From the NCBI GenBank assembly GCA_013306675.1, contig JABLUY010000115.1:49065-113064 (forward strand): a stretch of DNA of 64,000 bases, given 5' to 3'. This document shows, in pieces, positions 41,101-48,961 of the stretch. The notes under the pieces are model-generated. The model saw nothing but the letters and a program-made list of their open reading frames with translations, was not told where the DNA came from and made no database searches. This stretch comes from Thraustochytrium sp. TN22. Lineage: Eukaryota > Sar > Bigyra > Thraustochytrida > Thraustochytriidae. How positions within the stretch are numbered: the stretch's first letter is position 1; each line of letters opens with the position of its first letter. Both the position numbers and the translations under genes were made by a program.

Positions 41101-44100
41101 GAGCACGACGCCGGACCGCAAGTGGGTCATGTTCGACGGCCCCGTGGACGCCATCTGGATTGAGAACATGAACACTGTGCTCGACGACAACAAGAAGCTC
41201 TGCCTGAACTCGGGCGAGATCGTGGCGCTCAGCCCGGAGATGACCATGATGTTCGAGGTCGAGGACCTCGAGGTCGCCTCGCCCGCCACCGTGAGCCGCG
41301 TCGGCATCGTCTACATGGAGCCGCATTCGCTCGGGCTGGAGCCCGTGCAGCGCAGCTGGCTCGAGACGCTGCCCGAGGCGACGCGCACGCCGGAGTTTGT
41401 CACCAAGCTGCAGACGCTCTTCGACCGGTATGTCAAGAGCCTCATTTGGTTCCTGCGGCGCAACTTCAAGGAGCCCGTGCCGACGTGCGACAACGCGCTC
41501 AACGCGAGCCTGCTCAAGTGCCTGGACTGCTACTTTGCGCCGTTCCGCGCGCGCGAGGGCGGCGAGCCCATCTCCAAGGCCAAGGTCAAGGAGCTGCTGG
41601 AGGACCTGGAGCCCACCTTTCTCTTCTGCGCCGTCTGGTCGCTCTGCTGCACGGTGGACCGCGAGGGCCGCGAGCGCTTCGACCAGTACATGCGCAACCT
41701 GATGTCGGCGCACAACTCCGCGTACTGCTTCCCGGAGGCGACCGACGACGGCACGCCGCTGAGCATTTACGACTTTGTGTGGGCTGTCCCCGTCGCGGTG
41801 CAGGACGCCTATGCGGCAGATGACGGTGGCAAGCCGCCGCCGCGCAAGCGCTGGACGCGCTGGATGGAGACCATCAAACCCTTCGTGTGCGACCCGGAGC
41901 TCAGCTTCCACGAGACCATCGTGCCGACGCGCGACTCCATCTGCTACACGTACCTGATCGACATTTTGCTGCGCAACGGCAAGCACCTCCTCATGACGGG
42001 CCCCACCGGCACGGGCAAGACGGTCAACATCAGCAAGCACATCAGCACGGGCCTGCCGGCGAACTTCATTCCGCTGCCGCTCACTTTCTCCGCGCAGACC
42101 AGCGCGAATCAGACGCAGGACCTCATCGACAGCAAGTGCGAGAAGCGCCGAAAGGGCGTCTTTGGCCCGCCCGCCGGCAAGCAGTACATCATCTTCATCG
42201 ACGACCTCAACATGCCCAAGCGTGAGGAGTACTTTGCGCAGCCGCCCATCGAGATCATCCGCCAGTGGTTCACCTATGGCGGCTGGTACGACCGCAAGGC
42301 GCTCGTCTTCCGCAAGCTCATCGACATCACCATGTGCGGCGCTATGGGTCCGCCTGGCGGCGGCCGCAACCCGGTTACCGCGCGCCTCATCCGCCACTAC
42401 ATGGTCATCAACTACACCGAGATGGACAACGCCGCTATGCAGGTCATCTACGAGACCATCGTGTCGGCCTTTGTCAAGTCGAACCAGCTCGACGCCGGCT
42501 TCGCGAGCCTCGGCCCGCTGCTCGTGCGGTCCACGATCGAGATCTTCCAGACCATCTGCAAGGAGCTCCTGCCCACACCCGCCAAGTCTCACTACACCTA
42601 CAACCTGCGCGACGTCGGAAAGGTCTTCCAGGGCGTGCTCATGGTCAACGCCAAGGCGCTCAGCACGCGCGACGACATGATTCGCCTTTGGGTGCACGAG
42701 AGCCGCCGCGTCTTCGGCGATCGCCTCATCAATAACGAGGACCGCGCCTGGTTCGACAACCAGCTCGGCGAGCACATCGCGGCGCGCATGGACTCCTCGC
42801 TGGAGCAGATTCTCGGCACCGACAGCGAGCACCTGCTCTTTTGCGACTTCCTTGTCCCGGGTGAGTCCTCGTACGAGCACGTCAAGGACACGCCTGGGCT
42901 TATCCCGCTTGTGGAGGAGTACCTGGTGGACTACAACGCCGAGTCCAAGCAGCCCATGAACCTGGTCATGTTCATGGACGCGATCACGCACATTTGCCGC
43001 GTGACGCGCGTCCTCCGGCAGCCCCTGGGCAACGTGTTGCTGCTGGGCGTGGGCGGCTCCGGTCGCCAGAGTCTCACCAAGATGTCCTCCTTCATCTGCG
43101 ACTACGCGCTGTACCAGGTGGAGATCTCCAAGGGATACGGCATGTCGGAGTGGCGCGACGACGTCAAGACGGCGCTGCTCAAGGCCGGCATCGAGGACAA
43201 GCAGGTGGCCTTTCTCTTTGTCGACACGCAAATCATCGACGAACAGATGCTCGAGGACATCAACGGCATCCTCAACAGCGGCGATGTGCCGAACCTGTAC
43301 GCACCCGAGGACATGGAGTCCATCATGAGCACGTGCAAGATCGACTGTACCAAGAAGCGCCTGCCGCCGACCAAGATCAACATCTTCGCACAGTACCTGC
43401 TGCGCGTCAAGCGCAACATCCACATGTGCCTGTGCATGAGCCCGTCGCCCATCTTCCGCGAGCGCCTGCGCATGTTCCCGGCGCTGGTGAACTGCTGCGC
43501 GATTGACTGGTTCTCGGAGTGGCCGGACGAGGCGCTGCGCAGTGTCGGCATGGGCATCATGCAGGAGGTGGACCTCAAGCTGGGCGACCACCTGAACAAC
43601 ATCGTGGAGCTCTTCAAGGTCTTTCACCAAGGCGTGGCCAAGGCGAGCGCGGACTACTTCAACTCGCTGCGCCGTTACAACTACGTCACGCCGACCTCGT
43701 ACCTGGAGCTGCTCAACACCTTCAAGGTGGTCCTGCAGAAGAAGCGCGTCGAGGTGGGCGGCCTCGTGCAGCGCCTGCAGGTGGGTCTCGACAAGCTGCT
43801 GAGCACCTCGTCCATGGTGGCGGACCTGCAAAAGGAGCTCACCGCGATGCAGCCCAACCTGGTCAAGACGCAGGCCGAGGTGGAAGCCATGATCAAGAAG
43901 ATCGCCGTCGACAAGGAGGGCGCCAAGGAGACCATGGAGGTGGTTGCGCGCGAGGAGGCCGAGGCGCAGGACAAGGCCGCCAAGACCAAGGAGATCGCGG
44001 ATGACGCGCAGCGCGACCTGGACGAGGCGCTGCCGGCGCTCGACCAGGCCGTGGCCTGCCTGAACAAGCTGAAAAAATCCGACCTGGACGAGGTCAAGTC

Positions 44101-47100
44101 GCTCGGCAAGCCGCCGCACGGTGTCAAGCTCACCATGGAGGCGGCCTGCATCATGTTCGGCGTCAAGCCCGTCATGGTCAAGGACCCGGCCAACATGGGC
44201 GCCAAGGTCAAGGACTACTGGGGCGCGGCAAAGAGCTCGCTGCTGGCCAACGCGAACCAGCTGCTGCAGGACCTCATGTCCTTCGATAAGGACAACATCT
44301 CGGAGAAGACCATTGAGCAGATCACCGCGTACATTGACATGCCCGAGTTCACGCCGGCCGAGATCGAAAAGGCCAGCAAGGCCTGCACGGCCATTTGCAT
44401 GTGGGTGCGCGCCATGTACAAGTACCACAACGTGGCCAAGGCCGTGGAGCCCAAGAAGGCGCTCCTGGCCGAGGCGCAGGCTGAGCTGGACTTGACGATG
44501 AGCTCGCTCAACGACGCACGCGCGCGCCTCAAGGGCGTGCAGGACCAGATCGCTGCGCTCGAGGCGGACTTTGAAAAGTCCAACGCCAAGAAGCAGCAGC
44601 TCGAGAACGACGTGGAGCAGTGCGCGGCGCGCCTGGAGCGCGCGCAGAAGCTCATTGGCGGTCTCGGCGGCGAGCGCGATCGCTGGACGCAGAGCATTGA
44701 GCAGCTCAACATCGACTACGTCAACCTGATTGGCGACGTGCTCATCTCGAGTGGCTGCATCGCCTACCTGGGCCCCTTCACGTCCAACTACCGCGAGGAG
44801 CTCACGGCGGAGTGGCTCGGCGAGGTGCAGCGCCTGGAGATCCCGCACACCGCCGGCGTCGACATTGTGCAGACGCTGGGCGACCCGGTCACGATCCGCT
44901 CCTGGAACGTCGCCGGCCTGCCCTCCGACATGCACTCCGTGCAGAACGGCATCATCATGAGCGAGGCGCGACGCTGGCCGCTGCTCATCGACCCGCAGAC
45001 GCAGGCGAACCGCTACATCAAGAACATGGGCCGCGACCGCGGCAACGCGCCCAACGGCATCGAGGTCGTCAAGCAGAGCGATAAGAACCTGCTGCGCGTG
45101 CTGGAGAACGGCGTGCGCTTCGGCAAGTGGGTGCTCATGGAGAACGTGGGCGAGAAGCTGGATGCCGCGCTGGAGCCCGTGCTGCAGCAGCTCACCTTCA
45201 AGCAGGGCTCGCAGGTCATGATGCGCCTGGGCGACTCCACCATCCCGTACAATGACAACTTCCGCTTCTTCATGACTTCCAAGCTGCCCAACCCGCACTA
45301 CCCGCCCGAAGTCTCCGTCAAGGTGAGCCTACTCAACTTTAGCATTACGCCGCAGGGCTTGGAGGACCAGCTTCTGGGCGTTGTCATGGTGAACGAGCTG
45401 CCGGAGAAGGAGGAGAAGAAGAACGCGCTCGTGGTCAACAATGCGCGCATGGCCAAGGAGCTCAAGGACATTGAGGACACCATCCTCTACATGCTGAGCA
45501 ACTCGCAGGGCAACATTCTCGACGACCAGGAGCTCATCGAGACGCTGGCCACCAGCAAGGTCACCTCGAACGAGATCAACAAGCAGGTCGAGGAGGCCAA
45601 GGAGACCGAGAAGGAGCTCGATGCGGAGCGCGAGAGCTACCGGCCGGTCGCCTTCCGTGGGTCGCTGCTCTTCTTTACCATCTCGGAGCTGCGCAACATC
45701 GACCCCATGTACGAGTACTCGCTGCAGTTCTTTGTGCAGCTCTTCTCGCAGGGCATCCTCAAGTCGGAGCACCCGGAGGACCCGGCGGACGTGCCGGAGC
45801 GCATCCGCCTGCTCAACAACTACTTCACGTACTCGCTGTACCAGAACATTTGCCGCAGCCTGTTTGAGAAGCACAAGCTGCTCTTCTCCTTCTCGCTCGT
45901 CATCAAGGTGCTGCAGGGCGACAACCGCGTGGACCCGGTCGCGTGGCGCTTTCTGCTGAGCGGCCAGGCGCCCTCGAAGGTGCGCGACTGCCCGCTGCGC
46001 GAGTCCCCGCCCGGCGGCTGGGTTACCGACAAGATCTGGTCCGAGGTCGTCAGCCTCACGGAGGGCCTGGAGAACTTTGAGGGCTTCGCGCAGCGCTTCT
46101 TGGACCACATCGACGACTGGAAGCGCATCTTCGACTCCGAGACCGCGCACAACGACCGCCTGCCCGAGGACTACAGCGACCGCCTCTCCATGCTCGAGAA
46201 GCTCTGCGTGATTCGCTGCATCCGCCCGGACAAGATCGTGGAGGCCGTGCAGATCTTCGTCTCGGCGCACTTTGGCCAGCGCTTCATCGAACCGCCGCCC
46301 TTCGAGATCGACGCCTGCTACAAGGATTCCACCGTCATCACGCCGCTCATCTTCGTGCTCACCAGCGGCAGTGACCCGACCAAGGACTTCTTGCTCTTTG
46401 CCGAGGCGCAGAACCGCAAGGTGAATGCCATCTCGCTCGGCCAGGGCCAGGGCCCGCTCGCGGAGGCGCTCATTGAGCAGGGCGCGGCGCGCGGTAACTG
46501 GGTGCTCCTGCAGAACTGCCATCTTGCGAGCAGCTGGATGCCCAAACTGGAGCAGATCTGCGAGAACCTCGACCCGGACGAGCTGCACAAGGACTTCCGC
46601 CTCTGGCTCACCTCGATGCCCTCGAAGATTTTCCCGGTCTCCGTGCTTCAGAACGGCATCAAGCTCACCAAGGAGCCGCCCAGCGGTCTGCGCGCCAACC
46701 TCAAGCAGGCCTACTTCAACCTTGACGACGACGAGCTCTCCGTGACCAACAAGCCGCACGTGTTCCGCAAGCTGCTCTTCGGCCTCTGCTTCTTCCACGC
46801 GCTCATCCAGGAGCGCCGCAAGTTCGGCCCGCTCGGCTGGAACGTGCCGTACGAGTTCAACGATACCGACCTCGACATTAGCCGCGCACAGCTCGAGCTC
46901 TACCTTGACAAGTACGACGATCCGCCGTACCCGGTGCTGCGCACGCTGACCGCCATCATCAACTACGGCGGCCGCGTCACCGATGCCATCGACATCCGCA
47001 CCATCGACGTCATCCTCAGCCAGTTCTACAATCCAGAGGTCCTCCACGAAGGCTACAAGTTCTCCGCGAGCGGCATCTATCACACCGTCGCGTTCGAGGA

Positions 47101-48169
47101 GGACTTTCAGAATGGCTACCTTGGCTACGTCGACCAGCTGCCCGTCAACTCCGAGCCCGAGGTCTTTGGCCTGCACGAGAACGCCAACATTTCGTACGCC
47201 ATGCAGGAGACCATCGACCTCTTCGACACGCTCATGCTGCTGCAGCCGCGCTCCGGCGGCTCCAGCGGGTCCGCCTCGCGTGAGGACATCGTCACCAACC
47301 TCGCCAAGGACATCTTGAAGATGCTGCCGCCGCTCGACTTCGACATTGAGGCCATCCAGATGGCCTACCCGACGCGCTACGATGAGTCCATGAACACAGT
47401 GCTGGTCCAGGAGGTGAGCCGCTACCAGCGTCTGCTCACCGTCGTGCGCGAGTCGCTGCCGGCGCTCATCAAGGCGCTCGCCGGTCTGGTCGTGCTCTCC
47501 AGCGAGCTGGACCAGATGGCGAACGCAATCTTCGCGTCCAAGGTGCCCACGCCGTGGGAGAGCGTCGCTTACCCGAGTCTCAAGCCGCTCATGCCCTGGG
47601 TCAAGGACCTCTGCGAGCGTATCGCCTTCCTGCGCGCCTGGGTGGACGACGGCATCCCGCCCGTCTACTGGGTCTCTGGCTTCTTCTTCCCGCAGGCCTT
47701 CTTCACCGGCCAGCTCCAGAACTTCGCCCGGAAGCTGCAGATCTCCATCGATACCACCTCCTTCAAGCAGGCCTACCTGCGCGAGCTCGAGACCGAGATC
47801 ACCCAGGGCCCTGAGCACGGCGCCTACATTTACGGCCTCTTCCTCGAGGGCGCACGGTGGGACAAGGACCGCCACCACCTCGCGCCCTCCGAGCCCAAGG
47901 TGCTCTACACGCGGATGCCCGTCATCCACTTCGTCCCGGAGCAGGACGCCAAGCCCCTCACTGAGAACGTCTACCGCACGCCCGTCTACAAGATCCTCTC
48001 GCGCCGCGGTACGCTCTCCACGACGGGCCACTCCACCAACTTCGTCATGTGGATTGCCGTGCCCACCGATCACAACCCGGACTTTGAGATCATCAACGTC
48101 CGCGGCGACTCGGACCGCTCCGATCTCATTCAGGCCGGCGTCGCCTGCTTTTGCTCCCTCAAGTTTTAG
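35129..48169 (+). CDS. Axonemal dynein heavy chain
   Basis: One uninterrupted frame of 4346 residues encodes a complete dynein motor. The N-terminal tail includes a DDEEFEERTLEAW segment and a small domain (WAPCVVRSWVPDN) that recall DNAH1-type inner-arm chains; subtype is tentative. Ala/Glu-rich and Gly-rich low-complexity insertions lie near residues 590-670 and 785-810. The linker leads to six AAA units. Walker A motifs are GPAGTGKT (AAA1, residue 1637), GPTGGGKS (AAA2, 1918), GPTGTGKT (AAA3, 2291) and GVGGSGRQ (AAA4, 2640). Walker B-like FDEFNRI in AAA1 is intact. Two coiled-coil stalk arms flank a microtubule-binding domain at about residues 2900-3190. The C-terminal domain ends NVRGDSDRSDLIQAGVACF. 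It powers ciliary/flagellar bending by ATP hydrolysis in the axoneme. The absence of introns in 13 kb and the start at the first ATG are notable. Confidence 0.97.
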   Translation: MAEHGEQGGARSPGARRDLVSPGAQRDAQRGIMSEALAVDPGLVEEQRLYEGKDEREVRSPTSPVQMSPKTSGFRAAPPGVVPLRGRASLWSGDSKGDARDETSILARASEPKVQVPHRPQPGRAPRRVEVERLKKVYAAWDLEQLLRERRPELASAASVRDGHQLPLYPFDDEEFEERTLEAWIKVGSDPVTGDFVGLPAKARTDEGAWAPCVVRSWVPDNGGVLEVEWAQPSSASAPRASRSRLEVYLLAESPVRFADRVASAHRRRDEAMVLLQYNLTLDSMPIEGIATLDDQQTKRIEHKLVSSAKLSDLSRNDAKLLKEVRASYASAMNKVVFGGTLDRVARGHAGDEGSTPLHSADGMLASLLRDFLPHADLLRTRPDGSEVQALAGRTSEQTAAARQRRQAAAADFAEKLQEFSFKSLYTQDGVMGALETISIECVKVLQYHLFNTTVAKSVKLEEFQNLQTTATTNTVAFIKGKWTMAVKNIVRASFKDVGKGWFNLRESSIEVYNFSKLKRFFVLVNCMMQDSMRFMTVHSLKDYVHFLRRSADARIDVKSATEVLIQYEHSVRDAEVRQGPLFALELVVEERQAAAAPAAGAGAAGDDALAARDSTKSSARSGAAPEDDAGSNADQAEGQEDGAGAAEDDEAAAAAAAAAEAAAAAADDNLGKYVIKYNFDPAVFLKVPVQLFFKALAALQHIPRVEKQVMDKLFWPDEPLVRAVSQHEGWVQDLAAQIEASMARAVDPLQTYLSQYDQHLEFLNFEVEDFMSEVEKSCRDGGEEEEDDDDGGGGGGEGAPKKRPAMLDPKKIKALIDKHTAAKEEVGEVIPQIISVGIFSVSCGSLRRMLQDKHQELVDRLKTLLATRTAEVGNYILEQYNEIRREIEKPVENIEELTAVQQFMEQAPAKVRALEADARKIFNKIAVLDTYWYQFKKQDDIDLPWCIFGGPKAVAETLEKAEARNEVTKVAYQEQQTEEQEAFTYTLSQLEQDIEGLAQFSDLGRITMIAKRVHDLRARLNQAEEDARRFNSRELLFEQDLTNYDAVTEMNKEFEPYETLWLSADAWLKNSKVWTEKKFVDLDAEEMEQQVYDYHRNLIRSVKYFEKKELPDIVATAEDVKAQVEVFKPVVPLVISLRNPGMRERHWKAVNAKLGYTTTLALDPDDPGFTLDRLMSDDLGLLKDASKADMITKAGEVAGKEFQIEVALDKMEREWSGVNLDIAPYKETGTYVLRGFDELQALLDEHVTMTQAMMFSAFKGPFEERIEKWNHTLSVVSDVLDEWVGVQRNWLYLQPIFDSPDINKQLPTEGKRFATVDKNWRQTLGAAFEKPTAIKFCASEALLDRWIESNKFLDMVSKGLSDYLETKRSGFARFYFLSNEELLEILSQTKDPTMVQPHLKKCFEGIKRVHFDDNQVITDMFSSEGEQVKLAVDIDPAGRNVEDWMTMLDDTMKQSVKEVLYASMLEYVEIPRTAWIQKVAGQCAINGSQFHWTREIEEGMDARGADGVQECFEQQVRQISDMVDLVRDPNLKRMARITLSALTVIDVHARDVTEKLAKERVSSKEEFLWISQMRFYWEDGEALEGDMRVMMVSSRRPYGYEYLGNSFRLVITPLTDKCYLTLMGALQMTLGGAPAGPAGTGKTETTKDLAKALAKQCVVFNCSDGLDYLAMGKFFKGLGSCGAWACFDEFNRIDVEVLSVVAQQIMTLQHAAKAGLDRIEFEGTMINMNDQFAVYITMNPGYAGRTELPDNLKALFRPVAMMVPDYALIGEIMLYSFGYAKARICAKKMVATFQLCSEQLSSQDHYDYGMRAVKTTIVAAGNLKAAEPDAEEEVLLLRALQDVNLPKFLSHDLPLFKGIISDLFPGRKRPDIDYGQLLKCLKITAEQMLLQPVPFFMQKCIQLYETIVVRHGLMLVGPTGGGKSRNVECLDETLCLLKRRGIEGFAFENIVRHTVNPKSITMGQLYGEFDPNTHEWQDGILAFLVRECAKSTTPDRKWVMFDGPVDAIWIENMNTVLDDNKKLCLNSGEIVALSPEMTMMFEVEDLEVASPATVSRVGIVYMEPHSLGLEPVQRSWLETLPEATRTPEFVTKLQTLFDRYVKSLIWFLRRNFKEPVPTCDNALNASLLKCLDCYFAPFRAREGGEPISKAKVKELLEDLEPTFLFCAVWSLCCTVDREGRERFDQYMRNLMSAHNSAYCFPEATDDGTPLSIYDFVWAVPVAVQDAYAADDGGKPPPRKRWTRWMETIKPFVCDPELSFHETIVPTRDSICYTYLIDILLRNGKHLLMTGPTGTGKTVNISKHISTGLPANFIPLPLTFSAQTSANQTQDLIDSKCEKRRKGVFGPPAGKQYIIFIDDLNMPKREEYFAQPPIEIIRQWFTYGGWYDRKALVFRKLIDITMCGAMGPPGGGRNPVTARLIRHYMVINYTEMDNAAMQVIYETIVSAFVKSNQLDAGFASLGPLLVRSTIEIFQTICKELLPTPAKSHYTYNLRDVGKVFQGVLMVNAKALSTRDDMIRLWVHESRRVFGDRLINNEDRAWFDNQLGEHIAARMDSSLEQILGTDSEHLLFCDFLVPGESSYEHVKDTPGLIPLVEEYLVDYNAESKQPMNLVMFMDAITHICRVTRVLRQPLGNVLLLGVGGSGRQSLTKMSSFICDYALYQVEISKGYGMSEWRDDVKTALLKAGIEDKQVAFLFVDTQIIDEQMLEDINGILNSGDVPNLYAPEDMESIMSTCKIDCTKKRLPPTKINIFAQYLLRVKRNIHMCLCMSPSPIFRERLRMFPALVNCCAIDWFSEWPDEALRSVGMGIMQEVDLKLGDHLNNIVELFKVFHQGVAKASADYFNSLRRYNYVTPTSYLELLNTFKVVLQKKRVEVGGLVQRLQVGLDKLLSTSSMVADLQKELTAMQPNLVKTQAEVEAMIKKIAVDKEGAKETMEVVAREEAEAQDKAAKTKEIADDAQRDLDEALPALDQAVACLNKLKKSDLDEVKSLGKPPHGVKLTMEAACIMFGVKPVMVKDPANMGAKVKDYWGAAKSSLLANANQLLQDLMSFDKDNISEKTIEQITAYIDMPEFTPAEIEKASKACTAICMWVRAMYKYHNVAKAVEPKKALLAEAQAELDLTMSSLNDARARLKGVQDQIAALEADFEKSNAKKQQLENDVEQCAARLERAQKLIGGLGGERDRWTQSIEQLNIDYVNLIGDVLISSGCIAYLGPFTSNYREELTAEWLGEVQRLEIPHTAGVDIVQTLGDPVTIRSWNVAGLPSDMHSVQNGIIMSEARRWPLLIDPQTQANRYIKNMGRDRGNAPNGIEVVKQSDKNLLRVLENGVRFGKWVLMENVGEKLDAALEPVLQQLTFKQGSQVMMRLGDSTIPYNDNFRFFMTSKLPNPHYPPEVSVKVSLLNFSITPQGLEDQLLGVVMVNELPEKEEKKNALVVNNARMAKELKDIEDTILYMLSNSQGNILDDQELIETLATSKVTSNEINKQVEEAKETEKELDAERESYRPVAFRGSLLFFTISELRNIDPMYEYSLQFFVQLFSQGILKSEHPEDPADVPERIRLLNNYFTYSLYQNICRSLFEKHKLLFSFSLVIKVLQGDNRVDPVAWRFLLSGQAPSKVRDCPLRESPPGGWVTDKIWSEVVSLTEGLENFEGFAQRFLDHIDDWKRIFDSETAHNDRLPEDYSDRLSMLEKLCVIRCIRPDKIVEAVQIFVSAHFGQRFIEPPPFEIDACYKDSTVITPLIFVLTSGSDPTKDFLLFAEAQNRKVNAISLGQGQGPLAEALIEQGAARGNWVLLQNCHLASSWMPKLEQICENLDPDELHKDFRLWLTSMPSKIFPVSVLQNGIKLTKEPPSGLRANLKQAYFNLDDDELSVTNKPHVFRKLLFGLCFFHALIQERRKFGPLGWNVPYEFNDTDLDISRAQLELYLDKYDDPPYPVLRTLTAIINYGGRVTDAIDIRTIDVILSQFYNPEVLHEGYKFSASGIYHTVAFEEDFQNGYLGYVDQLPVNSEPEVFGLHENANISYAMQETIDLFDTLMLLQPRSGGSSGSASREDIVTNLAKDILKMLPPLDFDIEAIQMAYPTRYDESMNTVLVQEVSRYQRLLTVVRESLPALIKALAGLVVLSSELDQMANAIFASKVPTPWESVAYPSLKPLMPWVKDLCERIAFLRAWVDDGIPPVYWVSGFFFPQAFFTGQLQNFARKLQISIDTTSFKQAYLRELETEITQGPEHGAYIYGLFLEGARWDKDRHHLAPSEPKVLYTRMPVIHFVPEQDAKPLTENVYRTPVYKILSRRGTLSTTGHSTNFVMWIAVPTDHNPDFEIINVRGDSDRSDLIQAGVACFCSLKF

Positions 48170-48894
48170 TGGCTGCTGGCTTGGTTGTGCAGTCACACCA
48201 ACCAGAGTCGAAGCCAAGAACCCTCCTTTTGTCGAAGCCAAAGAATTTCACGAACCCACGCCTCCGCTAACTTGTCCAAGTCGGAGCACGTGCCTCCGCG
48301 CAAGTCGAGCAAACACTGCGCGTGCCACGCCGCCGCTCAGGCTGGCTTGGCGGCGTTGGCGCGGCCGGTCTGCGGAGCACCAGCAAGCCCACGAGCACGG
48401 CCCTTCAGGCCGGCAGCGCGCAGGGCGGCGGCCTCGCAAACAAGCTCGAGCGGCGCGGCTTGCAGCGCGACGACGACGCAGCCGCGGCCGTCTCGCCGCG
48501 GCCGTCTCGCCTCGATGGGACGAGCACTCAGCACGCAGCCAGCACTTTGAGAGCCTTGAGAGCGGCGCAGAGCGGCGCAGAGCGGCTTGGCCCGTCCGGT
48601 TCTCGCGTTCAACGCGTTGACGACAGCAGGCCAGGCGTCGCCCAGCGTCGCCCAGGGGCCAGCGCGTGTTCCAGTTCGCGGCCGCTGCTCTCGCGCGCGC
48701 GGCACGGCAGAACCGGAAGCTCGCTCGCCGCTCGCGCTCCGGGTCGCCGCGCGCGGGCGTGCTCTGCCGCAGGCGCCGCGCGCCCCGGCGTCTTCTCTGA
48801 GGCACGCGCTGGCGCGCCTCCACACAGAGAACGGGCAGCGCGGCGCGGCGGCCACGGGCGGCAGGGCGCGGGCGTGCGCTCGATCGAGGCCAGC

Positions 48895-48943
<49 letters not shown>

Positions 48944-48961
48944 ACCACCACCACCAGGAAA
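48170..48961. other. Intergenic region and 5' leader of TPR paralogue 2
   Basis: It contains a copy of the cagagtcgaagccaag repeat at 48203-48256 and an AGC run just before the TPR start. The TPR frame is open upstream to 48587, but only as Arg/Ala-rich low complexity. Confidence 0.55.
48898..48942. repeat. AGC trinucleotide run upstream of TPR paralogue 2
   Basis: About fourteen consecutive agc units followed by caccaccaccacc end roughly 10 bp before the chosen start codon. In the downstream gene's frame they would read poly-Ala then poly-Thr, so I treat them as leader. Confidence 0.85.

Noticed and set aside
38093-45298. 2401-codon open frame on the minus strand, and another at 45329-48241, antisense to dynein
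   Set aside because: They mirror the GC3-rich dynein codons. Their products are Leu/Val/Arg/His-rich with no domain, and the dynein frame on the other strand has every expected motif.
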